From an uncultured Opitutia bacterium (GTDB lineage: Bacteria > Verrucomicrobiota > Verrucomicrobiia > Opitutales > CAJWYM01), in contig CAJWYM010000040.1 in NCBI GenBank assembly GCA_913049555.1, forward strand, positions 1 to 33,992: 33,992 nt of DNA, read 5' to 3'. The position numbers were made by a program, and so were the translations under genes. Shown here in pieces: positions 16,500 through 25,520 of this stretch. The notes under the pieces were generated by a model. That model saw only the letters and a list, made by a program, of their open reading frames with translations, was not told where the DNA came from and made no database searches. Position 1 is the first letter of the stretch. The number at the start of each line of letters is the position of its first letter.

Positions 16500-17918
16500 A
16501 TGGATTTGATTAAAGAGATAGAAAGAAATTCTCGTTCAGTGCCTCTTCTGGAGTTAGACAATTCCTTCATTCCAGCAGTCTTGTGGAACAAAGAATATTC
16601 CAGAAGGGCACAAAAAGATGCTGGGCAACGACTGATAAGTATTTCCATCTCTAGAGCGGGTGGTAAATCACTTTATGGATTCAATAAGATCCTTTTGCCA
16701 GATAATGCAGATAATTTTGAAGCTAATTATAAATATGTAGAGAGATACTGTAAATTTATTTTGTGGCAAGTCGGTGGGAATCGAATTAGAATTTTTGGTG
16801 CAGATGAAATTACTAAAGAGCTTCAATTTGCATACAGCAGAACTGGAAACCGCTCTTTTGACAACTATTTTATCGGTTCAAAAGTATATGGAGGAGCCAT
16901 TCATTTTGAATCTCTAAAAAAGATCGAGACACATGAAGATTGTAAGGAAAGAGAGTCCACTTTTTTGGGTAGAAATCTAGAGGGTTGCCGAATTGGATTT
17001 GATTTAGGGGGAAGTGATCGAAAAGTAGTTGCAATGATAGATGGAGAAATTGTTTTTTCTGAGGAGGTTCGATGGAACCCTTACTTTGAATCGGATTGGA
17101 ATTACCATTATGACGGAATTCAAAATAGTATTGAGAGGGCACGAAAGCATTTACCTCGACTGGACTCAATTGGTGGAAGTGCGGCTGGAATTTATGTGGA
17201 CAATGAGGTAAGGGCTGCCTCTTTGTTTCGAGGGATTTCTCAGGATGATTTCAAAAATCATGTGAGAGATTTATTCAAAAATATTCAGAAAAGATGGGGA
17301 GTTCCCATGGAGGTTGTAAATGATGGTGAAGTTTCTGCTCTGGCGGGTTCTATGTCTTTGAATAAAAATCTAATTATGGGGATTTCTTTAGGAACAAGCC
17401 AAGCAGTTGGTTATATCAATCATAAAGGGCAGATCTTGAATTGGTTGAATGAACTTGCTTTTGCTCCTGTCGACTATGCTTTGGATGCCGCAATCGATGA
17501 ATGGTCTGGAGACAGAGGTTGTGGAGCACAATATTTTTCTCAACAAGCGGTGGATCGTTTGATTGATTCAACGAATCTAGAAATGAACCAAGATTTAGAG
17601 CTTCCTGAAAAATTAGTGATCGTTCAGGAGGCCGTTGATAACGGAAATGATGAAGCTTGCAAAATTTTTGAAACCATTGGAGTTTACCTAGGATATGCAA
17701 TTGCCCATTATCGAGAATTTTATAATTTTGAAAATATTATGATATTAGGTAGGGTCACTTCTGGTAAGGGTGGAGAATTAATTTTAACCCATGCGAAGAA
17801 AGTATTAGAATTTGAGTTTCCATCTATTGAAAAAAATCTATCTTTCACCGTTCCTATTGATTCAGAAAGACGTAATGGACAAGCTAGAGCGGCCGCAAGT
17901 TTACCAGAAATTGAGTGA
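16500..17918 (+). CDS. ROK-like ASKHA protein with extra N-terminal region
   Basis: A 472-residue protein whose C-terminal 300 residues fit the ROK (sugar kinase/repressor) branch of the actin-like ATPases. The phosphate-1 loop is IGFDLGGSD (about 165-173), the catalytic Asp is in VVNDGEVSALAG (Asp275), and the phosphate-2 loop is MGISLGTSQA (about 293-302). The usual ROK zinc motif CxCGxxGCxE is not kept; the corresponding segment is DRGCGAQYFSQQAV with one cysteine. The first 160 residues are not a DNA-binding HTH as in ROK repressors and are not recognised. So it is most likely a sugar-kinase-type enzyme of unknown substrate. It is monocistronic, with a possible terminator after it. Confidence 0.75.
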   Translation: MDLIKEIERNSRSVPLLELDNSFIPAVLWNKEYSRRAQKDAGQRLISISISRAGGKSLYGFNKILLPDNADNFEANYKYVERYCKFILWQVGGNRIRIFGADEITKELQFAYSRTGNRSFDNYFIGSKVYGGAIHFESLKKIETHEDCKERESTFLGRNLEGCRIGFDLGGSDRKVVAMIDGEIVFSEEVRWNPYFESDWNYHYDGIQNSIERARKHLPRLDSIGGSAAGIYVDNEVRAASLFRGISQDDFKNHVRDLFKNIQKRWGVPMEVVNDGEVSALAGSMSLNKNLIMGISLGTSQAVGYINHKGQILNWLNELAFAPVDYALDAAIDEWSGDRGCGAQYFSQQAVDRLIDSTNLEMNQDLELPEKLVIVQEAVDNGNDEACKIFETIGVYLGYAIAHYREFYNFENIMILGRVTSGKGGELILTHAKKVLEFEFPSIEKNLSFTVPIDSERRNGQARAAASLPEIE

Positions 17919-17935
17919 ATATACCCCATTTTTTT

Positions 17936-17970
17936 AAGGAATTAAATTTCTAATAAAATTCCTTTTTATT
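17936..17970 (+). terminator. Rho-independent terminator of ROK-like gene
   Basis: AAGGAATT (17936-17943) pairs with AATTCCTT (17957-17964) around a 13-base loop, followed by TTTATT. It lies 18 bases after the stop codon. The stem is AT-rich, so strength is uncertain. Confidence 0.45.
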
Positions 17971-18541
17971 AGAATATGGGTATTAAAGACTACCTATGAA
18001 TAGATTAAATAGGGTAATTTTATGTAAATTCAAATTTTATAATTCAACTATAAAAAAGATCAGACTTGATTCATATTCTCTCTCAATTTATGCAATAATT
18101 GATGATGCTTGTTTCGCTAGGAGAGAGCGTTTGAATTGGTTTGCAAAAAAAAAATCATTGTCGGATTCTTGAACTCATAGACAAATTTCATTATAGATCG
18201 ATTACTTTTAAAATCAGGAAATGATTCACTGATAATAATAAAGGATCCTTTAGTGTTGACACAAAACTTCAAAGAAAGCGAGATCTAAACTTTAAATAAG
18301 GGATTTTACATTCAATAATTTTAGTTTATTGACCAATGATTTTAGGATATCCCTATATAACTGTTATTTAATTTTATCAATTTGTATATTTGGGCAATAT
18401 TAATGCATTTGAGTTCAAAATATTAAAACTTCCTATTGTTTTGCAATTTAAAGAAAATCAGCTATCTTAGCGTCAGTATGTTGAGAAAAGCTTTTCAGTT
18501 TTATTTCGATATCTTTACAAACTATTCAATATTTTAAAAGA
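17971..18541. other. Intergenic region upstream of cinA
   Basis: AT-rich and without a gene in any frame that I can support. The promoter of the cinA-holA pair should be here. Confidence 0.4.
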
Positions 18542-19831
18542 ATGTCATCAGGAAAAAAGGTAGTCGAAGTTATTAATCTAGGAGATGAATTGTTACTTGG
18601 TATTCGAGATAACAGTCATTTGACTTTTTTAGGAAGTCGCTTGTCTCAGTATGGCGTTGGTGTTAGACGTTGTGTAGTTATTCGAGATCGGGTCGAGGAG
18701 ATTAAAAAATATTTTAAAGATGCTTGGAAGAATTCTGACGTTGTCATTACAACTGGAGGATTAGGTCCAACTACAGATGATATTACAAAGGAGACAATTT
18801 CTGATGTATTAGAAATAGATCTGACTCTAGATTCTGGAGCAAAAAAGGCTCTGGATGATCGGTATCGTAAGCTAGGGATTGATATTAAGCAGAATAGTTT
18901 AAAACAATGCTATAAACTTAAAGGAAGTGTTAGTTTACCAAATATTTTTGGAACGGCACCAGGAATCTTTTATAAAGACAAAAAGACAAAGAAAATATTA
19001 GTGATGCTTCCGGGTCCGACTCGGGAATTAGAACCGATGTTTGAGAATGAGGTTGTTCCTATTCTAAGAAAAGAAAAGGTGATTCGACATTCTGATGATT
19101 ACTTACAACTAAGAACTGTTGGAGTCCGGGAGTCTGAATTAGATGCAATGATTGATCCCATAACAAAAGATCTTGAAGCTGTCAGAGTTGCATACTGTGT
19201 TCATCAGGGGATTTTAGATGTTCGACTTAGCTCTGACGATTCGAATAAGGCAGATGCTGAAAAAATAAATGAGGTAGCCAATAAAATTAAAGAACAGTTG
19301 GGGCAAGATTTTGTCTGTTTTGGTCGCTACTCAATTGCAGAATTGATCGCTTATCGTTTGCGATCTATGGATCGAACATTATCTATTGCAGAAAGTTGCA
19401 CAGGGGGTCTTTTGAGCAGTGCATTTACTGATATTCCAGGCATTTCACCCACTTTTTTTGGTGGGGTCACTTGTTATAGTGAAGAGGCTAAAGTACAGAT
19501 TGCCGATGTCCCGGAAGATTTAATTTATCAACATGGTGCCGTAAGTGAAGAGGTTGCTATGGCGATGGCAACAGGAATTTCTGAAAGATTTGATACAGAT
19601 TATGGATTGAGTATCACGGGCTATGCTGGCCCTGAGGGTGGAACAAAAGCCGACCCAGTAGGAACTATTTATATAGGCTTACATTCTCGAAAAGGAGTGT
19701 GGGTAAATAAGGCCAAAATTCATGGTTCAAGATCTCGAGTAAAAGTTCGCGCTGTTAATATGGCTTTGGACTGGATGAGAAGGAAATTAGATGATATTTT
19801 TATTGCGGATTTGGTCGATGATATTGAATAG
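18542..19831 (+). CDS. cinA: CinA: nicotinamide-nucleotide amidase / competence-damage protein
   Basis: A 429-residue two-domain protein of NAD recycling. The N-terminal MoCF-type (COG1058) domain shows NLGDELLLG (12-20) and TTGGLGPTTDD (70-80) and in relatives acts as an ADP-ribose/NAD-type pyrophosphatase. The C-terminal PncC-like domain converts NMN to nicotinic acid mononucleotide. It shows SIAESCTGGLLSSAF with the conserved serine, then VTCYSEEAK and SITGYAGPEGGT. Length is standard for full CinA. It is followed after 8 bases by holA, so the two are probably cotranscribed. Confidence 0.94.
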   Translation: MSSGKKVVEVINLGDELLLGIRDNSHLTFLGSRLSQYGVGVRRCVVIRDRVEEIKKYFKDAWKNSDVVITTGGLGPTTDDITKETISDVLEIDLTLDSGAKKALDDRYRKLGIDIKQNSLKQCYKLKGSVSLPNIFGTAPGIFYKDKKTKKILVMLPGPTRELEPMFENEVVPILRKEKVIRHSDDYLQLRTVGVRESELDAMIDPITKDLEAVRVAYCVHQGILDVRLSSDDSNKADAEKINEVANKIKEQLGQDFVCFGRYSIAELIAYRLRSMDRTLSIAESCTGGLLSSAFTDIPGISPTFFGGVTCYSEEAKVQIADVPEDLIYQHGAVSEEVAMAMATGISERFDTDYGLSITGYAGPEGGTKADPVGTIYIGLHSRKGVWVNKAKIHGSRSRVKVRAVNMALDWMRRKLDDIFIADLVDDIE

Positions 19832-19839
19832 TTAATGCA

Positions 19840-20955
19840 ATGAACAACCCTAGCATTTTTTTTTGTAGCGGCGAAGATGAATTTATTGTAAACGAACAGG
19901 GCCGTTCTAGATTTGAGAAGATCGCTTCAACTTTGTCAGATGATTTTAATGCAGAAATTATTGAAGGAAATGTTAACAATCTGGATGAATTAAAGCGGAA
20001 AATTGGAGATTTTGCCTCCACTGTGCGAACTTTGTCCATGTTTGGAGATAAAAAGTTAGTTTGGTTGCGAGGAGTCAATTTTATGGGTGAATCAGCCGTT
20101 GGTAGATCTGAGGGCGCCAAAAAATTATTGGAACAACTACAAGAAATTTTAATTCCCATTAAAAACCCAAATGAGGTCGAGGTTATTATTACTGCCAACT
20201 CTGTGGATCGTCGGAAATCCTTTTATAAATGGTTAAAAAACAATGTTCATTTTGAGGATATTGTCTCAGACAAAAGAGGCGCATCTTCGGTTGAGAAGTT
20301 GATCCGAAAAAAGGCGAGGGCTCTAAAATTAATTCTTGCAGAGGATGCCGTTCAATTATTGCTAGGTCGTCTGAATGGAGATGCTCGAATGTCTGTCAAT
20401 GAATTAGAAAAGTTGTCAGTATTTCTGGGCAAGGAAAACGTTGAAGTCACTTATGATTTAATAAACAAGATGGTTCCTTCCTTTGGGGAGGGAAATCAGT
20501 TTGAAACTGTAGAGGAGTTTTATAGTTTAAATATTAAGAGAGCATTGAATTCTTTAAGAAGACATTTTTTTTTCAATCGGGATGCTAGAATGTTACTCAG
20601 TGGTTTGACAAACCAAAACCGTTTGATGATTCAACTGAGAACACTTATGGACTCGGGTATTTTAAAAGCTGGATTTGGATTGAATCAAAAAGATCTCAAT
20701 GAGGCCGCTGAATATTTTTCAGATCTTTATGAGGGAATTTCCGGCAAGTCTAATTTAAATGTTTTCTCTCAGCATCCCTATTACCTAAGTAGGCTCATTA
20801 AAATTGCTAGTAAACCGCAATGTAAATTGCCAACTCTTATACGATTCAATCAGGTTTTTATTGAAGCATTCGAACAAATTTTAGCACACCCCAACAATGC
20901 AGAGTCGATCCTGAGAGATACATTTGTTCGTTGTTTACACCGAGGTGAGGCTTAA
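19840..20955 (+). CDS. holA: DNA polymerase III subunit delta
   Basis: The delta subunit of the clamp-loader complex, which opens the beta sliding clamp. The 371-residue protein matches the divergent HolA family: the N-terminal FFCSGEDEFIVNEQGRSRF resembles the usual start with a Y/F-L-x-G-E/D-E; FGDKKLVWLRGVNF is the strand normally read as KLVVLRN. The AAA+-like domain I/II has EVIITANSVDRRKSFYKWLK, and the C-terminal domain III contains LLSGLTNQNRLMIQL. No intact Walker A is expected in delta, and none is seen. It follows cinA closely. Downstream it shares a terminator with the convergent dnaJ. Confidence 0.88.
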   Translation: MNNPSIFFCSGEDEFIVNEQGRSRFEKIASTLSDDFNAEIIEGNVNNLDELKRKIGDFASTVRTLSMFGDKKLVWLRGVNFMGESAVGRSEGAKKLLEQLQEILIPIKNPNEVEVIITANSVDRRKSFYKWLKNNVHFEDIVSDKRGASSVEKLIRKKARALKLILAEDAVQLLLGRLNGDARMSVNELEKLSVFLGKENVEVTYDLINKMVPSFGEGNQFETVEEFYSLNIKRALNSLRRHFFFNRDARMLLSGLTNQNRLMIQLRTLMDSGILKAGFGLNQKDLNEAAEYFSDLYEGISGKSNLNVFSQHPYYLSRLIKIASKPQCKLPTLIRFNQVFIEAFEQILAHPNNAESILRDTFVRCLHRGEA

Positions 20956-21040
20956 GACTGAATTCCTAATTTCAGCTTTATCATTTTTTTCATCAATCCT
21001 TTTTTATTGCATCTTTTTTGTTTAAAATTGTCAAATCGGC

Positions 21041-21076
21041 AAAAAAAAAGAGACCCATTAAGGGTCTCTTTTAATA
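21041..21076. terminator. Bidirectional terminator between holA and dnaJ
   Basis: AAAAGAGACCC (21046-21056) pairs with GGGTCTCTTTT (21062-21072) around the loop ATTAA, an 11-pair stem. A run of nine As (21041-21049) gives a U-tract to the minus-strand transcript (dnaJ), and TTTT on the other side serves the plus-strand transcript (holA). Confidence 0.85.
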
Positions 21077-21096
21077 AATTAAAACTAGTGTTTGGT

Positions 21097-22272
21097 TTAA
21101 TCTCTGGCCATATCATCAAAAAAATTTTTAGCTTTATTAAAAAATCCTTCTTCTACAGGATTGCCTGCATCTCCGCATGCTTCAGCAAAATCCTCTAATT
21201 TTTTCCTTTGATCGCTGTTTAACTTTTTGGGAACTTCTATATTTACCCGAACCATTTGATCTCCTCTTCCGCCGCCACGAAGATTAGGAACTCCAGTGCC
21301 TCTTAGTCTAAATACAGTGCCAGACTGCGTGCCAGTTGGAATTTTCAAACTCCCTTTGCCTTGCAAAGTGGGAACTTCAATAGTTCCACCAAGGGCCGCT
21401 AAGGTAAATTTGATAGGAATTTCACAATATAAATCCTGACCTTCTCTTTCAAATATCTCATGTTCCTTGACATGAATCACAACATAAAGATCTCCTGCTG
21501 GCCCACCGTTCATACCAGATTCACCTTTACCTTGAGAGCGGAGTTTAGATCCAGTATCCACACCTGCAGGAATTCTAACTTTCACTGAGGTGGTTTCATT
21601 GACTCTGCCATCCCCATTGCAAGATTTGCAAGGTTTTTCTGCGATCACACCACTTCCCTGGCAATTTGGACACTCTTGTCTAAAACTGATAAAACCTCTT
21701 GAGGTAGAAACATGACCACTACCACCACAAGTGTGGCAATGAACTTTTTTACTACCAGCTTCGCATCCAGTTCCAGAACATTGGCTGCAGTCTGTCAATT
21801 TCCTATACTTGATCTCTTTTTCGATTCCTTTAGCAGCCTCTTCTAGAGAAAGTTCTAAATCATAACGAAGGTCTGAACCACGGTTGTTTTGGCTGGTGCT
21901 ACCACCGCCTCCAAAGAAGTCATCAAAAATTCCTCCACCAGCAGAGGATCCACCACCGCCACCACCAAATACTTCACGGAAAATATCGAATGGATCGTGA
22001 AAGCCTCCTGCTCCGCCGCCGGCTCTTCCACCACCAGCACCAGCTCCTTGAAAAGCTGCGTGACCATAGCGATCATAGGCAGCTCTCTTTTGAGGATCTT
22101 TAAGTGCTTCGTAGGCCTCAGAAACTTTTTTGAACATAGCTTCAGCACTTGCATCTCCTTGGTTTTTATCGGGATGATACTTTACCGCCATCTTCCTGTA
22201 GGCTTTCTTTAAATCTGCATCTGAAGCATCCTTTGACACTCCAAGTAAGTCGTAATAATCTTCTTGTGCCAT
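21097..22272 (-). CDS. dnaJ: Chaperone DnaJ (Hsp40)
   Basis: Co-chaperone that delivers unfolded clients to DnaK and stimulates its ATPase. The 391-residue type I DnaJ has the N-terminal J domain with YHPDK (HPD at 33-35). A very glycine-rich G/F-linker (about residues 75-125) is interrupted by FDPFDIF-like and FDDFFGG segments. Four zinc-binding CxxCxGxG repeats follow: [32 protein letters not shown]. Then come the client-binding C-terminal domains. The start lies four bases after the grpE stop, so the two are one operon. No dnaK is in the window. Confidence 0.97.
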   Translation of the reverse strand: MAQEDYYDLLGVSKDASDADLKKAYRKMAVKYHPDKNQGDASAEAMFKKVSEAYEALKDPQKRAAYDRYGHAAFQGAGAGGGRAGGGAGGFHDPFDIFREVFGGGGGGSSAGGGIFDDFFGGGGSTSQNNRGSDLRYDLELSLEEAAKGIEKEIKYRKLTDCSQCSGTGCEAGSKKVHCHTCGGSGHVSTSRGFISFRQECPNCQGSGVIAEKPCKSCNGDGRVNETTSVKVRIPAGVDTGSKLRSQGKGESGMNGGPAGDLYVVIHVKEHEIFEREGQDLYCEIPIKFTLAALGGTIEVPTLQGKGSLKIPTGTQSGTVFRLRGTGVPNLRGGGRGDQMVRVNIEVPKKLNSDQRKKLEDFAEACGDAGNPVEEGFFNKAKNFFDDMARD

Positions 22273-22276
22273 TCTA

Positions 22277-22945
22277 TTAAGCTTCTTGTTTTTCTTCTGT
22301 TTTCTTCTCTACTGATTCTTCTGAATCAACAATCAAGGGACCTGTGGAGAGAATCACTGCCGCTGGACGCAAAAGTTTGCCATTCAACCTGTAACCAGAC
22401 CGTGTGGTAGCTATGATTTTATTTTCTTCAATTTCCTCACTGGCTTGTTGAGACAAACATTCGTGAGAATTTGGATCAAAATTATCCTTTGGACTGGCAT
22501 CGATTTCATCAACACCCAGTTGAGAAAGTGCATTTTTAAGTTGTTCAAATACCATTACAAAACCATCAGCAAGAATTTTAGCTTCAGGATGAATGTCAGA
22601 AGCTGAAAGACCCAATTTCATGTTGTCGATCGCTGGGAGGATCTCCTCAATGACTCGTGAAGTGGATCTATGTTGTAGCTCCTCACGTTCACGAACCATT
22701 CTCTTGCGATAATTCTCATTGTCAGCAGCCGAACGCAGAAACTTATTATTGAGTTCATCCACTTTTATATTAGCTTCAGTAAGCTTTTCACGAAGGATCT
22801 TTAATTCCTGATCTTTAGGGTCTAACTCTTCTTGTATCGTTTCTACATCCTCATTCTCTGATTGAGAATCAACCTTCACCTCATCACAGTTGTTTTCTTC
22901 AGTGCGAATCTCTTTTTCTTCAGTAGCTAAGTCTTTGTCTTCCAT
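22277..22945 (-). CDS. grpE: Nucleotide exchange factor GrpE
   Basis: Releases ADP from DnaK in the DnaK-DnaJ-GrpE cycle. About 222 residues. A long acidic, disordered N-terminus (about 50 residues) precedes a long helical coiled coil ([20 protein letters not shown]) and the conserved [20 protein letters not shown]. The beta domain contains [12 protein letters not shown] and the C-terminal [16 protein letters not shown] matches the signature. The frame is open to an ATG at 22957, but ATG at 22945 has GAGGG about 7 bases upstream and a normal start sequence. It is operonic with dnaJ. I find no CIRCE element in the short upstream region. Confidence 0.95.
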   Translation of the reverse strand: MEDKDLATEEKEIRTEENNCDEVKVDSQSENEDVETIQEELDPKDQELKILREKLTEANIKVDELNNKFLRSAADNENYRKRMVREREELQHRSTSRVIEEILPAIDNMKLGLSASDIHPEAKILADGFVMVFEQLKNALSQLGVDEIDASPKDNFDPNSHECLSQQASEEIEENKIIATTRSGYRLNGKLLRPAAVILSTGPLIVDSEESVEKKTEEKQEA

Positions 22946-23023
22946 AATCACCCTCATTAAATTTAAAGATTAATAAAATCAAATCCATGATCTTCGGTCA
23001 ATCTCGATTTTTTAAGAAATATA

Positions 23024-24187
23024 TTACTCAGATCGACTTGGAAAAACACGAAGGGGATGTTTCGTATATTTTAAGTTTTTTATATCTTTTTTTTCCATGC
23101 ATTTTAAGTTAAAAATCGGATCTTGATAAGAATTGTTAATTTGTTGGGCTGTTTTAAAGCATGACACTGCTCGCTTATCATTAAGGTGAGCTAAAATAAA
23201 ACCTAGGTTGTTATAAATTTCCTCTCTGTTAAGAATTTCATTAGCTGACCTTAGGCTATTAGCAGCTGATTGAAAATCATTTTGCATCATTTGGCAAAAT
23301 GCATTGTAAAAAAACCATTTCCAAGAATCAGGAAAGGGAATAGGCCCAGCAGGATCAATAATGTCATTATTATTTTTAGCTAAATCCTCTAACTCATTTA
23401 AAAAAATCCTAGCATTTGAAAAGTCTTGTATAGTGCATGCAACAAATATTTGAGCCCATTTAGCAATGATATCGGAGAGCTTGTTGTGGACATACAAATT
23501 AAAAATGGAAGTGTAACTATGTTTTTTTAATGCTCTTTGTGTATAAAATTCTTGAATTTTAACATTCCTAGACAAACTAGTGGGATAAGAAAACTGTTTG
23601 TATCCTTTATTGGTAATTAGTTTAAAAGAGCAATTAGCTTTAATTGCTCTCAAGTTGAAATCAAGGTCTTCACTTTGTTTTTGCATTATATCATAGCGAA
23701 CGTTTTTTGCAGAACGAGTTTTAAATCCTTGCCAAGATGGCCCAGGTAGATAGTTACGTTCAAACAAGCGACAAAAATTTGATGGTTTTAGTAAAAAAGG
23801 AGGCATTGATAAATCTTTTATGAAACAATTGGTTTGGCCACTCCAGAGCTCAGCGGAATCAAATACAAAGTCCACATCAGTGGAGATAATAGTATCATAA
23901 ATAACTTTAATTCTATTGGGAAAAAATGCATCGTCTGCATCCATCCAAATTCCATATTTTGTATCAATGCTATCGATAGCTTTTTGTCTAGCATTTGTAA
24001 CTCCTAAATGTAACTGAGGAGATTCAATTCTTAAGTCCTTTAATTTTAGCTCTTTGGCTAATTTTACTGTTGAATCAGTGGAAAAATCATCAATCAATAA
24101 TATTGGAATGTCATTATCTATCGATGATAGTGCCCTTTTTATTGTTTTTTCGGCATTGTGAGCACATATTAAAACTGTAATATCCAT
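23024..24187 (-). CDS. Family-2 glycosyltransferase with TPR-like C-terminus
   Basis: About 387 residues. The N-terminal GT-A domain begins MDITVLICAHNAEKTIKRAL and shows ILLIDDFSTD and DADD (in WMDADDAFFP), the nucleotide-sugar and metal motif of GT2 enzymes. The C-terminal 150 residues are helical and repeat-like (for example YNNLGFILAHLNDKRAVSCF), resembling TPR units. The frame is open to 24307, but that would overlap the preceding gene, and ATG at 24187 begins exactly at the family's first strand. It probably adds one sugar to the surface glycan built by the genes upstream. Sugar and linkage unknown. Confidence 0.85.
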   Translation of the reverse strand: MDITVLICAHNAEKTIKRALSSIDNDIPILLIDDFSTDSTVKLAKELKLKDLRIESPQLHLGVTNARQKAIDSIDTKYGIWMDADDAFFPNRIKVIYDTIISTDVDFVFDSAELWSGQTNCFIKDLSMPPFLLKPSNFCRLFERNYLPGPSWQGFKTRSAKNVRYDIMQKQSEDLDFNLRAIKANCSFKLITNKGYKQFSYPTSLSRNVKIQEFYTQRALKKHSYTSIFNLYVHNKLSDIIAKWAQIFVACTIQDFSNARIFLNELEDLAKNNNDIIDPAGPIPFPDSWKWFFYNAFCQMMQNDFQSAANSLRSANEILNREEIYNNLGFILAHLNDKRAVSCFKTAQQINNSYQDPIFNLKCMEKKDIKNLKYTKHPLRVFPSRSE

Positions 24188-24230
24188 GATAGAAATAAAG
24201 TTTAATACACTGATTTTGACTCTAGTAAGT

Positions 24231-25520
24231 TTATTTGATTTTGGGTAGAAGTGATCTATTTGTTGCCCAGAAAGCAATTCTAGGAGTATTAGGAAATAAA
24301 TCCTCACAAGTTTTTACCATATCCCCTTCAAAAGATTTCGAAGAAATAATTATTAAATCAGGAATCATTTCAAGTTTTGATAAAGATTTTATTGGAATCC
24401 CTAATTGATCAGTTTTTTTATGATCGTTATTGGTAGTAACAATCGCTTTGATATTTGGGAAATCAAATTCACTCCAAACTGTCAATAATTTATCAGTGTG
24501 TAATCCTGCTCCATATACTAAAATAGATGGTTTTTTTAATTCAGCAAAATAATGACTTAGCAATGTTTTATTTTTGCTAAGAGTTTCTTTAATTACTAGA
24601 CCAATCCCTGAATTCGAGTTATTGGCTGGTGTCTCTTTTCCAAACCACCTAGCAATAGGTCTTTGCATTAAGTGTAGGCGATTGATACTCCAATTTTTTG
24701 ATTCATCTAAGTATGCGTTGACCATAGAGGGTCCAAAGATCTCTAGTGCTCCTGTTCTAGCGAATGAACCTAATATTTCAGGGCTTTTCATTTCAAGAAC
24801 TTCTAAAATAGCTATGTAAACCTTGTTTTGAATTTCTTCATTCATCAGTTGAGAGTTACCATAAGATTCTGAGTTTAACCTAGAACCTGTGAATGGAGTT
24901 GGGCAATAACAAAGACCATTTTTAAATCCCAATATTAAGAATGTTAACCAGTCGCTATACCATTTAACCTCTTCAAAAAAACCTCCAACTTTTATGAGTG
25001 CAATTCTTCTGACAATACAAGAACCTCCTGGTAACATATTATCAGGATTCCATATTTCAATCAGCTTTTTAACAGGAATAAAACAGTTTTTTTGAGATAA
25101 ATTTAATGATTCTCTATGACCATCTTTTATATTGTCCTCAAAATAAATATGGTCTGCACTACAGATATCCGCTTGTGGATTTTGTTCGAGTAAATCCATT
25201 GCTGTTTGAAAAAAATTGGGCAAACATATATCATCTGCAGATTTAAAAATGATAAAATCTGACATGCTCAGCTCAATCCCTCGATTCATACTATATACAA
25301 CACCTTTATTAGTAGAATTTTGGAATATTTTAACTGAAGGATAAAGTTTTTGATAAATTCTCATTATTTCCCATGTATTATCAGTGGAACAATCATCTAT
25401 AAGAATTAATTCATTTGCTTGAAGAGATTGGTTTAGGCAACTTTTAATGGACTCCTCCAAAAATTTGCTGTGATTGTAAACTGGGATTACTACTGAGAGG
25501 GAATACTTTTTTTTAATCAT
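24231..25520 (-). CDS. Family-2 glycosyltransferase with C-terminal Rossmann-like domain
   Basis: A 429-residue protein in two parts. The GT-A domain begins with YSLSVVIPVYNHSKFLEESI and has LILIDDCSTDNT and KSADD for donor and metal binding, as in GT2 transferases acting on lipid-linked or nascent glycans. After about residue 310 a separate domain begins with SILVYGAGLHTDKLL, a Rossmann-type glycine loop, and ends with a strand-helix pair (PDLIIISS). A similar tail (CLGTSIAGTWVYAHM, then VDEDRGRQGNQHLG) is seen in the methyltransferase at 31863-33011. It is likely cotranscribed with the glycosyltransferase downstream. A 1.8 kb decayed region separates it from the wbp-like genes. Confidence 0.85.
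   Translation of the reverse strand: MIKKKYSLSVVIPVYNHSKFLEESIKSCLNQSLQANELILIDDCSTDNTWEIMRIYQKLYPSVKIFQNSTNKGVVYSMNRGIELSMSDFIIFKSADDICLPNFFQTAMDLLEQNPQADICSADHIYFEDNIKDGHRESLNLSQKNCFIPVKKLIEIWNPDNMLPGGSCIVRRIALIKVGGFFEEVKWYSDWLTFLILGFKNGLCYCPTPFTGSRLNSESYGNSQLMNEEIQNKVYIAILEVLEMKSPEILGSFARTGALEIFGPSMVNAYLDESKNWSINRLHLMQRPIARWFGKETPANNSNSGIGLVIKETLSKNKTLLSHYFAELKKPSILVYGAGLHTDKLLTVWSEFDFPNIKAIVTTNNDHKKTDQLGIPIKSLSKLEMIPDLIIISSKSFEGDMVKTCEDLFPNTPRIAFWATNRSLLPKIK

Noticed and set aside
22946-23023. CIRCE heat-shock operator before grpE
   Set aside because: I looked for TTAGCACTC/GAGTGCTAA and saw no such inverted repeat.
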